Source of the DNA: Membranipora membranacea
Taxonomy: Eukaryota > Bryozoa > Gymnolaemata > Cheilostomatida > Membraniporidae
Direction of reading: 5' to 3'
Assembly: GCA_914767715.1 (NCBI GenBank)
Contig: OU612071.1
Location: forward strand, 9,905,493 to 9,969,492
DNA: 64,000 nt
Shown: positions 1 through 11,705 of the stretch, piece by piece
Layout: every line of letters starts with the position of its first letter
Position numbering within the stretch: the first letter of the stretch is position 1
Program-made: the position numbers and the translations under genes
Notes under the pieces: generated by a model
What the model was told of the DNA's origin: nothing
Database searches by the model: none
What the model saw: the letters and a program-made list of their open reading frames with translations, nothing else

Positions 1-1170
1 AAACCCTCTCAAGTTACACAAAATGTCAAAGAGGAATTTTCCCTTGTGACTGCCTTCTCTCCCTATGTATCTAACAGGCATGATAGCTGAGTGTCTGGTT
101 GTTCTTTCTGAAAAAGCAAGTGGTGTATGTATAGTTAAAGGTCTGCAAAACAGAGGGGAAACCTAACAGCAGCTACAGTCCACCATAAACATGGACAAAT
201 TTTTTGTGCAGCATGAGCAACAAATGAGCTCTACGAAAACTGGAATCTTTCTTCAACATTGACCAATTAGACACTGAGTCTTTTGTAAACAAGTCTCTGA
301 TTGGGCATTCAGTATTGTAGCTGGATTCAAAGGTAATGCTGATAGAAGGGGATACATATTTTATCCGGTCATATTGTTTAAGATTATAGGCTACAAGTTC
401 CTGCTGATAGAGATCAGTAGAGCAAATTCACTTTCATCATAATTAGGCTACATTACAGGAACTCCTTGATAGAAGTTAGGCCACTACAGTTTGTACTGCT
501 TGGAAAAGGTGAGTTTTGGGTAAGGTAAAACACATAACAGGTAGTCCATTAGTCTCCCCACAAATCGGTCAGAAATTAAGCGTAAGCTTACTTACTCCAC
601 AAATAACAAGGATAGTCATTGAATTGATACAACATGTACTTCATTCATCTCAATCTGTGTAGGTAGGTAGTCACTGGCCCCTCAGACATTCATGCCTTTA
701 CTTGTCAATGTCCAGTATCAACCACTGGATATCGGCAAAGTAAAGGCATGTAAGTCCCAGGGGCACATGTAGGTAGTGTAGGTTAGACCTATAAACCACT
801 ACTGCTAGAGTCTAAACTAGTAGTAGTACTCTAGACTCTAGAGAGTACTAACTCAGCCACTCAACTGCCAACAGTACAGAGGGTAATTATATAATCAGTC
901 AAGTACCTCAAATGGCATTTAGTTGATCTTATGAATGAATCCTTCGCTCAGGTTACTACCAACCTCTCCTCCATATCTAAATTGAGACTATTTGTCAAAG
1001 TTACTAAAAAGGTACTATAGACTCATCCCATGTCTGTCTAGAGCGGTGTTGTCCTCCAGAATTCTGTGGTTCATTTGTTGCAATTTGATCAGCTTGCGCC
1101 ACTCTATTTATATCTCCAGTGGCATGTCAATTGGTCAGCTTTATCCCTCTGAATTAGAATTCTAGGAAAG
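1..1170. other. Non-coding stretch, no gene recognised
   Basis: I see no recognisable coding exon here on either strand. It holds one long hairpin (about 675-768), described separately, and a short near-palindrome around 813-837 (AGTACTCTAGA / TCTAGAGAGTACT). It lies outside the duplicated SNF8 segment, whose similarity to the 39-kb region starts near 1170. Confidence 0.5.
675..768. repeat. Imperfect hairpin / short inverted repeat
   Basis: The arm CATGCCTTTACTT near 690 is answered by AAGTAAAGGCATG near 738-750, and a second internal pair (TCCAGT / ACTGGA) lies in the loop. The outer flanks also pair partly (GGCCCCT / AGGGGCAC). This looks like a small foldback DNA-transposon remnant; no target-site duplication was identified. 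Confidence 0.5.
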
Positions 1171-1355
1171 TTATCGCTGATATTTTTCTTTCCATGCAAC
1201 ATTGGGGGGTTCCCTTGCCATGTTCAATGATTTTTCATATTCTTCTAGGGCATTTCTGATTGATGTAGAGACCCTACGGTATATAAAACATGACCTGAGC
1301 TGCCTGATTATCTCAACATAGCTTACACTTCTTGTAACTACAGCTCTAGGCACCT
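1171..1355 (-). CDS. Candidate terminal exon of an unrecognised gene
   Basis: An open frame of about 60 codons ends in TAA at 1173-1171 and is preceded by a possible acceptor (AAAAAAG) at about 1354. There is no ATG at its 5' end, so if real it is an internal or terminal exon. The predicted peptide is charged and helical-looking (for example SLNMAREPPNVAW) and I do not recognise it. A diverged copy occurs at 38985-39090, next to the SNF8 pseudogene, with SLAMAREL still readable. It lies only 45 bp from the SNF8 start codon, in antisense, so any upstream exons would overlap SNF8. It could also be chance reading frame in a conserved promoter. Confidence 0.25.
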
Positions 1356-1399
1356 TTTTTATATTTTATTCCATGATTTGTAGAGAACTGTCGTCAATC

Positions 1400-4300
1400 A
1401 TGAGGAGAAGAGGAGTCGGCATAGCTGCAATAAAGAACAAAGGTTTGCAAGTTATCAGAAAAGTCTTGTTTAATTAGGTGTCCATCCTCCAACACCCTAA
1501 TGTTTTAATCATGTCACTTAACATGCACATACTCTGCCGCTGTACTGAGTAAAGTTTTTTTCTGATTGGGTAGTAGGCCTACTGGGTTTAAGCTCATATC
1601 AATACTGTAATATTTGTGTTTTGAGGAAAACGAGCTGAAATTCCTTTCATTTGTTGTCCAAAACTATTTCGCTGGCCAATATAGTCGAAACGCATGGAAG
1701 GTATGCGCTAGATTATAGCCTACTACTGATCTTATTTTGTTCAATTCAACAGTGTTGTCAGTCTCAAAATTGGTATTCTTTTATTGAAAAAATAATCCAA
1801 GTATACTGAGCATGTGGTGCAAACTTGCATCACCCATCAATAGACATGCGTTATTTCATGTATCTTTATGAGGAAGATGAAAAGGGACAGGTCACATGAC
1901 TGTATCAGTTCATACTGTCTCTGACGATCAGACATATGCTAACAGTGTTCCACTCACATTACTAACAGCCATCACATTGATCTGTTTTGCTGTAGGAGCT
2001 CATCATGATAAGCTTAAGAATAAAGGAGCCGAGTTAGCAGAGGACCAGCTAAATCAGATGTCTAAACAGCTTCAGGTGTTTCAGGAGAATCTACAACAGT
2101 TTGCTGCCAAACACAAGAGTATGTCTGAAAACCATAGATATATCTATGTTGAAAACTCAAGGCTCAAGTATATAATTTGTCTTACAGATGCCAACAATGT
2201 TGGTCAAAGGGATGAAAATTGCTGGAAAAATAGGTTGATCTATTCTCTGCTAGCAGCAACCAGATTTATCAATGACGTGATGTTTGTATTACATATAGTA
2301 AGATGAAAACCATCATGAGCGTTTGCAAATTTGGTTGGTATTTTTTATTGAAGAGGAGATAAAGTTAATCCAGAGAGTTTTTGGTTCACATTGTAATATA
2401 ATTACATTCTGTGAAATAAGATCCTTGACTAAGCTTTTACTATTTAACCAATGATACCAGGAATAGAGATTTCAACTTTGAATGGTCATGTCAAAATAAA
2501 TATGAAGACACTTACGCTGCATTAAAAAATTCCTATCCTATTATCTAGAGGTGTGCATCAAGTTATCAAAATTGTACATATAACTTCCTATCCCAGTAAG
2601 ACCACTTCTGCTATCATTAAGCTTTTCAAATATATCTGTCTGTTTTTAGATGATATACGTAAGGATGCACAGTTCAGGCAGCACTTTCAGCAGATGTGCT
2701 CCACTATAGGAGTAGATCCTCTCGCCTCTAGTAAAGGATTCTGGTCTGAGATGTTAGGAGTCGGTGATTACTACTATGAACTTGGTATGTCTCAAGAGGA
2801 GAGTGGATGGCTCTTGTGTCCTGTGTGAATTACAAAGGCCACATTTGAATAATAACTGCTGAATTCAGAATGAGTAGCGCCATTTGAGAAAACTTTTTCT
2901 CCTCAACACAGCCTGCAAAGTAGAGCCTCCCCACCTTCACGAGGAGATTAATTATATTAGTTAAAATACGTGAAAAGGACTTGTGATCTTAAGATCCAGG
3001 TTTGATTCCCGACATTGTCCGTCATTTCTGAGTTGGCACTGGCAAGCCATTCATCCTAGTCAGGTCTGTCGGATCAGGACCATAAATACAGGAGGTCTAC
3101 TGTGTGCTTACACTCAGTATGAAGATCTCCCCTCTGCCTCATCGAAAAAGAGTTGCTGGAATTGGCGGGCAAGGGTATAGGGTACTACCCCACACAAGCC
3201 ACCTAGTCTTAACATGATATATCGCTTTTTAAAACTTTTTAATATTGTATTGGGGATCATGTCTTATAGTTATTTTCACAGTTGAAACCTCCCAAATATT
3301 TGACGTTGAGTCGCAGTGACCACTGAAAGTTCACTTTGGGGCAAAAAGTGCCCTTTTTAAATTGAGCCCTCTGTGCCTTGCTATTGAGGTATTTGATTAG
3401 TTTTTGCTTTCACCATATAGAGGAGGCATGGCACTAACTGGAGGAGTAACATTTTAGTGAAACTTCATATTTTTAGGCCTTGAACTTGATTTTTGCAATA
3501 GTAAAAGGGCCGTTTCTGACCCCTCATTACATGTGACCCCAATAATGCAGAAACTAAAATTTCCAATTTATTATACCATTTGGTCTTGCACTGCCACTCT
3601 CACCAATAATCTTACCAGATTACAGATCCTGGTTGTCACAACTGTAACGAATAACAACCCAAATTTTCACTAATTTTGGACAAAATTTTCCAGCCAAAAT
3701 CAGAAATTCAGAAATAAAATGTCAGTCAAATTTTTTGTCAGCATGATGAACAGCAGGAGATTGTCTAGATTTCGAATGAAGCGATTTTTGATTATGGCTT
3801 TACATCTTGAGATATTTAGATTTTTGTGGCTAAACTAACTTAATTTGGTCCAAAACATGCCGTCCTTTCCAGCCAAAAAACTAAAAATAGGTTAAACAAC
3901 ATGTCATACACACCAGCTTACATTACACTAGAGAGTATTTCCGAGGTTTTGATCGTGGCGTTTGATGATAAATTCAATAGTAGAAAAGTTATGAGCATAA
4001 ACATTTCTCTCTCGCTGCTAAACAATCACCCAAAAAAGGTGATCCATTGTTGTACACAATGTGCTTTGCATGTAATACTGCACAGGTTTTCATCACGCTT
4101 TTGCATAACGTAATTTACTGCATCATTTGCCCATTGCTGCCTATATGTTTTCAATGTATTTTAGTTAATGTACAATTAATCAAGTTATAAACATGCGGTT
4201 TAAAAATATTTTGGATATTAAAAATAAGTCAGACCACTAGCAACGTGACAGTGAAAGAATTTTTGAGATTGGACAAGTAGTTCCTGAGAAACTGAAAAGG

Positions 4301-7300
4301 CAATATATCACGTTAAGGGGGCCCGTTGAATAGTGCGGTCAAAAAAGACCTAGTGTGAAGAAAGAAAAAAACAAAACATAAAAGAAGCAACTGTGTAATC
4401 AGCAAAATTTGCCCATGACCTTTGCATCTAAAACATTGAATCCTAGTCTACTTTTAAGTTGTAACCTTATTTCAGGTGTGCAGATAGTGGAGGTTGCTAT
4501 GGCAACGAGTCACAGGAATGGAGGAATTATGGGTATAGAAGAAATGAGGAGAAGAGTTTGTAAATCTCGAGGCTCTCAGTCTGCTGATGTTACTATGTAA
4601 GTGTTTGTTTAGTCATCATCGATAACCTAGAGCTCAGACCGTTTTTTGTAAAACAAAAAAAGGGGCCATAGAGATGAGGCTCCTTGAGCTGTATAGTTCC
4701 AGTTCAGTCTATTCAATGTCAGTGATCATGTTGGAGTTTGACTAGGGGCAACTAAATGTTAGCTAGCACTGCTTCTAGCTAGCCAAGGTGGGAGTCATTT
4801 AAAGTAATTCGTTGATTGGGTATGTGTTAGCTTGTTATAAGTTTCCTCATTTCAAGCATGTGTGAAATTGCGACCTTATCACACCGCATATAATCTGCGT
4901 CTCTGGGGTAGTTTAAATGATGTCAATCAAAAAATAGTTCTGTGACACTTCTTCTTTATTTGTGAATAGACTGAATAACATGTGAGTTGTGCCCTCTTTG
5001 AGATTTTCATAATAAGTGGGACAACTCCTAAGTGTCAAATTTAAGAACAAATTGCTCTTCATCAATCAAGGCCCTCCTCACACCACTTTTTAATACCAAG
5101 TTGGTTAAAACATTTTCTATTCATAACTGGAACTCTTCTTAACCTTGTTTACTGAGAGATTTATCTGTGACAGAAAATTAGCATCGTCTTAACTCGTTGT
5201 TATCTAAATTAGTTGATATCCTAAACTTGATCTGTGTATCCAAGCTGCGAAATTTCCTCAAGCTGTGTGTATGCATTCATTTTCTGTGTGTATTTTCAAA
5301 TGGTATATATATGTAGGCCTTCTTCTGAGGTGGACCTTGCAATTTTTACCAAAATTGATATTTTAAGTGATGATGTGGTACAGGCGATTAAGAGATTAAA
5401 GATACTGGGTAGCGGATTCACTCTGATACCCTCTGGTAGTAGTTATATAGTACAGGCAGTACCTGGTGAGATGTCACTGGATCATACTACTATACTACAA
5501 CAAGCTGAGGTAAGTACATTACACTATACTACAACAAGCTGAGGTAAGTCCATTACACTATACTACAACAAGCTGAGGTAAGTACATTACACTATTCTAC
5601 AACAAGCGGAGGTAAGTACATTACACTATACTACAACAAGCGGAGGTAAGTACATTACACTATACTACAACAAGCGGAGGTAAGTACATTACACTATACT
5701 ACAACAAGCTGAGGTAAGTACATTACACTATACTACAACAAGCGGAGGTAAGTACACTACACTATACTACAACAAGCGGAGGTAAGTAGTGCTACAGACC
5801 ACACTGACATCTAGACTACACTATAATCATGTGTATCTCTGATTGTTAGAGTCAATTTAGCACGAGTACCTAACATATACCCGCCCCTAATTAGTAAAAT
5901 TCAACTCGGGTCGCAGAACCAAATTCCTTGTGATGGTACTGATGCTAAGTGAATCACTTCGCTCTCTATGGATCAGAGATATGCATGCAATAGTTTATCA
6001 CGTCGCCAGTGTGGCTACAAATTAGGTTTGACCAGCTGATACAACATGTGCTTTATGAGGACCGAAAATTTGATGCATTTGGAACCAAGAGGCTCTCCAA
6101 TGAAAGTAAGAAATTTCTGTGCGAAGTGAAGAATATGTCCGAAAGATAAAACTCACTTCACACAGACATAACCGACTTATTACTTGGAGATCTTCCTCTT
6201 CATAGACTAGATATTGTATTGGTTTCATAATTTCATGTGATACCGAGTCGGATCTTCACATTTCAAACTTTCAAATTCCAACTATTTGCAAATGATTATG
6301 AGAGGTATTTTATATGATCTGTTTATGAATCTCCAAGGCAAAAAGAGTTATTTACCTGGTTCCCATATGAAAATCAAAGAATATTTTATGGTTACAAAAT
6401 CTCAAAATACTTAGTCAAAAATGTAGTTTCAACCACCACCCTTTTCAATACATCCCTGTCAACAGCTGACCTCTCAGACACAGAAAACTGTTGTAAACAT
6501 GTTCTTGGTGTCTACTTTATGCTATTTCTGAGTATTGTCGCAAATATGCCAGTTGTCCCCTCTCACCAAAATGTAAGTTCGCGAAAGCGCAACTACTGAC
6601 CTGAATATTTTCTTGGCGTTTCGTGACATAGAAGATATTCAGGTACCTATCCAATGGATAATGTTTTAATGGATATTGTTAGTAAATGTGTTTTACATGC
6701 TTAGGCTGCCCATTTTTTGCAGAGTAGAAAAAAAAAAGTTGTTCCGAAACCTCTGATTCCCTTTAAAGGTAGTTTTTGTCAGAAGTCAATCGTACACGTA
6801 CAGTACACGTTGCTTCACCTCGACTGATAATTTGTCTGGTGATATCAAGTAATTGACCAATTCAATGAAATTATTTTCTACTCATGCAATAAAATTGAGG
6901 CAATGAGTATAGCGATGTGTTACTGATTGTAGGCTGCTTTATCTCTCAAGGTGGTAATTTATACATTACGAAAAGTTGGAATCACCTAATTTGATAGAAG
7001 CACTGTTTGAGTGACCTTAGGTCAACTCCTACGGGATTTACAAGCGTCAATAGACGATATGATGCAAGAGATCCTTGTGATATCATACTAGGATCTAGTG
7101 TTGGGATGATTAAAACTATTTCCGAACATCATATTTGAATAATATACCCTGTTTCTAAGAACATAATAATTCATGTCCATTTTTAATTTTATTAGCGATA
7201 TCGACTCAGCTAGTGTCAAAAATATAAGTGTAAATTATTTGGCCTGGAATTAGTGAACAAAATCAGTAATTCCTACATAAGCTTGGATTAGATTGAACAT

Positions 7301-8669
7301 AGGCAGCATTGTACCTTAATCTGGATCAATGCATTCAACAAAACTTCAAGTCAGCTTTGAAGCCATGCTTAGTAATTGCAGTGATAATAACCAGACTTGA
7401 AGCTAAAAATTAGACTTATCTCAAGATTTGGTTGCACATTTAAAACAAACTAAACTTATGTTTATATTGGATTTTCCCTGACTTTATTTCTAAACAATAA
7501 TATATTATTGTAATAATAACATAAAAATCAGCTTATGGATTGACATCATAATGCTTACTTTGAGATGTTAGGGGATAATGTTAGGTGATTAACCTGAGAG
7601 GTCGATTCAGCAGCTACTTTGATATGGCGACATTCAAACCCAAGGTCTGAAGGGTCAGTTAGCAGGTCTGAGTCATAGTTTTCATCACAACTCTCAATAA
7701 TCTCAAAGCACAAAGTGTTTGATTTGTCCAACAGGCCGGGGGGCACGGTATAAGGGGGGGGGGGGGAGTTCAAACCAGTTTTGACAACTGAGACCAATAT
7801 TTCACATATTAACCCAATCTGATGGCTTTTGCGAAAGTTGTATGCCCGATGTGTTGTACATACAGGGGACCTCCAGTATGTCAAGTTGTGATCAGAAAGG
7901 ACAGACTATTATTTATATTTGAACTATAATTCAATAGAGCCTGCTTCCTTGATAACAATGTTTCAACAAATTCACCTCAGGAATTACATTATTTGTTTTA
8001 CGCATGGTCTTAGGTGTCATTGATGACTTGGTCAGCGAAATAAAATTTATATAAATATGAAAAGGACTAGGCAGGGGCAATATTTAATATTGTTATTATT
8101 ATGATTAAGATACGATAAGATAAGACTTTTATTGGTAAACTTTGTCAAAGACAAGTTACAAAAGTGTTGAGGAAGCTCTAAGTGTGATGTTCATACAATC
8201 GCCATTTAAAATTTGAATGCTAGTTGGAATAAAACTGTTTAAAACTCTCTCAGTTCTGGTCTTCGGCCTGCGATAGAGTGACCTGGCTGTCTCATAGCAG
8301 TGATGTAAAATATGCGTGTCACAGCTAATAAAATTCTAAGCTGAGTTTTCAATCCTGGTATTGACTTGGTGCAACATGTCTAAAATGTAGGCATTTCTAT
8401 CAAGAAGTTTACATAGTTTTTGCCTTTCGCCCTTAACACAGAAGTCTTGAAGGTCAGACTAATATTATTTAACATTGCTTTTATGATTACAGAAGTCAGG
8501 AGGGTTTGTGACTGTATCAGCGTTGACCTCTGACCTCTTGTGGGACACACACAGAGCAGATATAGCCTTACAGCATCTTATGAAGGAGGGTATGGCCTGG
8601 GTAGATAATCAAAGTTCGGAGACACAGTACTGGTTCCCTGGTCTATTTGTCGCTGCTAGTGAGAAGTGA
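1400..8669 (+). CDS. SNF8: SNF8 / EAP30 / VPS22, ESCRT-II subunit, intact six-exon gene
   Basis: SNF8 is a core ESCRT-II subunit that acts with VPS25 and VPS36 on endosomes to sort ubiquitinated cargo into multivesicular bodies. The exons are 1400-1442, 1996-2118, 2650-2784, 4476-4596, 5368-5509 and 8493-8669. All junctions are GT-AG and in phase, giving 246 aa against 258 in human. The start MRRRGVG matches the family N-terminus. [13 protein letters not shown] follows at about 28-40, and the hallmark [16 protein letters not shown] is at 76-91. [16 protein letters not shown] (exon 4) and the C-terminal winged-helix exon ending VAASEK fit EAP30. The readable frame upstream of exon 2 (from 1896) is intron read-through. 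Intron 5 starts with an array of repeated 5' splice sites. This is the functional copy; the inverted copy at 34446-38850 is broken. Confidence 0.95.
2955..3200 (+). repeat. SINE-like tRNA-derived remnant in SNF8 intron 3
   Basis: A B-box-like sequence (GGTTTGATTCCC) near 2998-3009 follows CTTGTGATCTTAAGATCC, the usual arrangement of the second half of tRNA-derived SINEs. The A-box half is degenerate. The equivalent intron of the inverted copy is about 1.1 kb shorter and I do not see this sequence there. Confidence 0.35.
3200..4475 (+). other. SNF8 intron 3, remainder
   Basis: AT-rich intron sequence with no recognisable gene. Most of it is absent from the inverted copy, whose intron 3 is about 510 bp against 1690 bp here, so it contains insertions in this copy or reflects a deletion in the other. 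Confidence 0.5.
5476..5785 (+). repeat. 34-bp minisatellite made of the exon 5 end plus its 5' splice site
   Basis: Nine copies of GAG|GTAAGT or a one-base variant occur at exact 34-bp spacing, with the donor GT starting at 5510, 5544, 5578, 5612, 5646, 5680, 5714, 5748 and 5782. Each unit repeats the last bases of SNF8 exon 5 (CTACAACAAGC[T/G]GAG) followed by a consensus donor and about 20 bases of intron. Only the first donor keeps the ORF: using the second shifts the frame into a TGA. The inverted SNF8 copy has a single donor here (36025). Confidence 0.95.
5799..6014 (+). mobile_element. MITE family B copy in SNF8 intron 5
   Basis: This 216-bp element starts CCACACTGACAT and ends with the near-inverse GCCAGTGTGG. 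Internal landmarks are AGACTACACTAT, ATCATGTGTATCTCTGATTG, ACCCGCCCCTAAT and GATGGTACTGATGCTAA, shared with copies at 8791-9012, 38171-38345 and, in the inverse, 35851-36015. The same intron position is occupied in both SNF8 copies, so this insertion predates the segmental duplication. Flanks CTACAGA / CTACAAA may be a worn target-site duplication. Confidence 0.75.
6015..8103 (+). other. SNF8 intron 5, remainder
   Basis: No exon seen. It includes a half copy (about 6737-6770, CCTCTGATTCCCTTTAAAGG) of the foldback element at 59817-59945, and a poly-G run near 7757. Much of it aligns with the reverse complement of 34650-36000. Confidence 0.5.
8104..8440 (-). mobile_element. 3' end of a degraded non-LTR retrotransposon
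   Basis: On the minus strand, frames broken by frameshifts show [17 protein letters not shown]-like residues, typical of the end of LINE reverse-transcriptase ORFs. An AATAAAAGTC and a CTTATCTTATC simple tail follow. The equivalent intron of the inverted SNF8 copy lacks this block and runs almost straight from TTATTATTATG to the exon 6 acceptor, so it was probably inserted here after the duplication. Confidence 0.4.
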
Positions 8670-8790
8670 TACACACCCTCAAAAGTAAAACTCTGCTGCT
8701 ATATGACTAATGAGAAAAGTTGGCTTACAGAGGAAAATTAATATGTGTCTATATCCTGTGAAAAGTGATCTGCCCGTTATAGGTAGAGTT

Positions 8791-9012
8791 CCACACTGAC
8801 ATAGAGACTACACTATTATCATGTGCGTATCTCTGATTGTTGGAGTCAATTTTGTAGGAGTATCTAACATTTACCCGCCTCTAATTAATAAAATTTGAGT
8901 CGGGTTGTCACACCGAATTCCTTGTTATGGTACTTATGCTAAGTGAACGAGTTCACTCTCTATCGAATAGAGATAAACATTCAATAGTATATCGATATCG
9001 ATGTCAGTGTGG
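8791..9012 (+). mobile_element. MITE family B copy downstream of SNF8
   Basis: A 222-bp element with terminal inverted repeats CCACACTGACAT / ATGTCAGTGTGG. Its internal sequence is clearly the same family as 5799-6014. It starts about 120 bp after the SNF8 stop codon. Confidence 0.8.
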
Positions 9013-9509
9013 TAAAACATTGCTGCATCATCACTGGTGAGAAACGTGGGTGCACTCAAAATCCTTCCGTATCATCTACTGAAAATATGCAAAGGTGACC
9101 TGAATTTTTTTTGTTTATGGAAATGCTTTGATAGGCTGAGTTACAGCCCTTCTGATTTAGCTCAGCAAGGTTATTACTGCTTAAATTCTTGTCAATAGCG
9201 ATACTTGTCTGTACTTTATGTGCAGGGAACATGAATCGGTGTGCCACAACCATGAACAGACAAGTATTGTATAAAGAGGGAAAGAGTTTTTTAAGAACGA
9301 CTCCTATTTATCTGTCTCAGCTAGTGGCAGCTAAACAACAAGATCTTTGTATTCTGAGCTGCTGCAATAACAGATTTGGGTTTGGGTTTATCTTACCCTT
9401 TTTTAACAGTCAGTTGTTCATGTCAGTGACAAATCTTTTTTTTTGGCATATTTTATTAGCAGGTTAACTGTGTATTTTTCCGGATTTCTAAGATTCTAGA
9501 GCAGAATTC

Positions 9510-10115
9510 AGCCACTTCCAGATAACATATTTTTGGTCAGTAAATAAATGATGGCTTAGTATATCTTAAAAGATGTTCTATAGAAATGACATGAAATATT
9601 TTTTAGAAAAACAATCCTTCTGACGTGCAATTTGATGCACTTACTCCAATATTGATCTATTAATACCAATGCATCGATTCCGATTTGGGTCCGTTGTCAA
9701 AACAGTGCTTCCTGACCAATAACAATTACAAACAAACAATAATAAATGTAGGCTATTCTTTATCGATCCCCATTACCTTTCGGCCCAGCTAAAAATCAAT
9801 TATTGGTCTTTTGTTTCAGAAATTGATAAGTATTCTGTTGTTCACGTTTTTGTGTGGGGTGTTGTTCTAAAGTCTCCTTTTTCGAAACATCTTGCCATTC
9901 ATAATGATTCAAATTTGTATCGCTGGCACCCCCTTAGGTTGATATAGACTGTCAGTCCGTTTGTATCTATTGCACTGAGCAAGATCATGTAGGTTGAGCT
10001 TTCTTTTTTCTCAAATTTTTCCAGAAACTGTTAGAACCAGTTCTTGATTAAACGCAAGGCGTCTATTTGAAAAATAGCCGAAAAGTTATAATTATATGGA
10101 AATATTGAGTTTACA
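9510..10115 (+). repeat. Well-conserved non-coding block shared by both duplication arms
   Basis: About 600 bp that match the reverse complement of 33395-34040 with roughly 90% identity by eye. Long identical runs include the stretch around 9720-9750 (ACCAATAACAATTACAAACA) and the stretch around 9820-9868 (AGAAATTGATAAGTATTCTG). No open frame spans it. Similarity ends abruptly near 10115, the inner edge of the duplication. Confidence 0.75.
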
Positions 10116-11529
10116 ATGGATTGTCAATTGTATGCACCTTGTCTGAATCCTGCTACATGTGTCTTCCAGTCTCAGTGATTGTTGATTTCGTCCCTACTTA
10201 GCGGCCTTGGCTTGCGTCCATAAATATACACTGGCCATGTTTCGAGGCTACTCACTTGATATTCTAAGTGCTCAGACAGCCTCAAGTGTGGTAGAGAGTT
10301 ATTGCAAAAGTCGGTGGTGTCTCAATACCCGACTTTTTAATGTCCCTTCCCTGCCACAGAGGGATAAAACTTGTTCTAATAATGCCTGTAGATTTGGTTA
10401 ACATGATTGCAATTTGGCAAAAAAAGAACATGACAAAGTTTGTCAGCACTTCTATATTTGTACATAATAAAATCTCAAAGTATTGGTAGCAAAATCAGTG
10501 CGCCGATGTAGTTCATTATTGAGTACCGGACAAATCATGTCACAGACACGCTAGAACTTTTAAGAGCTGTAACAGGAAATTAAGAATTTCCCTTTGACAC
10601 AAAAGCCATAATCATGTTTGTATACAGCTAATTAACAATATCATAAATTGTCAATAAAATTACGGGGCGGCTTTGTGTTGGAATTCTCACTCGCTGTGTG
10701 AGAAATCTAACCCTGGATAGCAGTGTCCACTCAGATTAGAACTAACGGAAATAGTCAAATAAAAAACTTGTGAAACTATCTGAGTGGTGTACAGAAATGT
10801 GCACAAATACAGGCCCATGTACGGCGAGGACTTGGCCTTGACGGCTAATCGATGGCCGTGAACTATTATCAGAGTTTTTAAATGTTGTAATCCTTTCAAT
10901 ATCAACCTGCCTCATAGTGGCAACTGAACTGGCGTTTGATTTTTTTTTCAAACAGAAACAACTGTAAAAAAATGCATCAAGATTTATTGCAATCTATTCC
11001 GGTAGTTTCTTTGAAGAGGCAGGAATCCATAAATACGCTTTCAGTTGATAGGACCTGTTCTGTGCCATCACAGGGCAAAATATGCTCGCTTGGCAATGGA
11101 AAGTTACCAGCATCAGTTACATCCATGTCTACTCAGATTGTGGAGTTGTCTCAAAATCTTGGAAGTACTAAGGGGGACCGGGATGGGTAGGGGTGTACAT
11201 GTGTTCCAACTACTATAACAGGCTTATTTACATGACAAAATATTTCACAGGAATGAGGGCATGAATATCAGTAATGAATTGTATTATTCAAAAAATGCGG
11301 TAACCAGCCAAAATAATTTTTGTAGGAACAAACAATAATATTTTGTCAATGTTTTCCCTTGTTGAGCCTAAATTGATCTTGCGTGACATGTCATGTATTT
11401 CTCAACATCGCTTTATTTTGGCAGTATTGTATACACCGGTTGTAAGAGATTCCTGATGACACATTGCGTGTGAATCCGCATAGATCGACCTTATTTGTTT
11501 ATATGCTGCATCAGTTTCGGCTTTTTTTT
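10116..11529. other. Intergenic stretch without a recognised gene
   Basis: Nothing here is recognisable. Two plus-strand open stretches (10207-10401 and 10936-11190) have protein-like composition; the second follows an acceptor-like pyrimidine tract with CAG at 10960. Neither has a homologue I recognise nor a convincing gene structure, so they are not annotated as genes. Confidence 0.4.
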
Positions 11530-11705
11530 ACATAGTGGAACTAAGGCTACTATTTTGAAGGCTATGTGATAGGAGTAAGTTCTCAGTCTAGTAGAGCAGG
11601 TCTCAGTCTACTAGTGTATATACATAGTGATACTAAGGCTAAGATTGTGAAGGCTATGTGATAGTTGTATGTTCTCAGTCTACTAGAGAAGTTCTAAGTC
11701 TGTAA
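11530..11705. repeat. 92-bp tandem repeat containing hairpins
   Basis: ACATAGTG..ACTAAGGCTA...GAAGGCTATGTGATA...TTCTCAGTCTA occurs at 11530 and again at 11622, a 92-bp period with almost two copies. Each unit can fold (ACATAG..GCTA against GGCTATGT). It resembles the short hairpins at 12301 and 22446. The second copy overlaps the 3' end of the terminal exon at 11683-12031. Confidence 0.65.

Larger units (their letters stand above)
1170..10115 (+). repeat. Left arm of inverted segmental duplication (SNF8 block)
   Basis: This roughly 9-kb segment matches the reverse complement of about 33395-39090. The match covers all six SNF8 exons, the non-coding block at 9510-10115 and the small antisense exon-like stretch at 1171-1355. 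Introns are shared, so the copy was made at DNA level. The left arm is longer because it holds extra insertions, among them a LINE 3' end at about 8104-8440 and over 1 kb in intron 3. Boundaries were placed by eye. Confidence 0.85.

Noticed and set aside
1896-2306. Single-exon 136-aa protein
   Set aside because: It is intron read-through on both sides of SNF8 exon 2 (1996-2118); the spliced model gives a full-length ESCRT-II protein.
5476-5785. CRISPR-like array
   Set aside because: Contiguous 34-bp tandem units without unique spacers, in an animal gene; a minisatellite.
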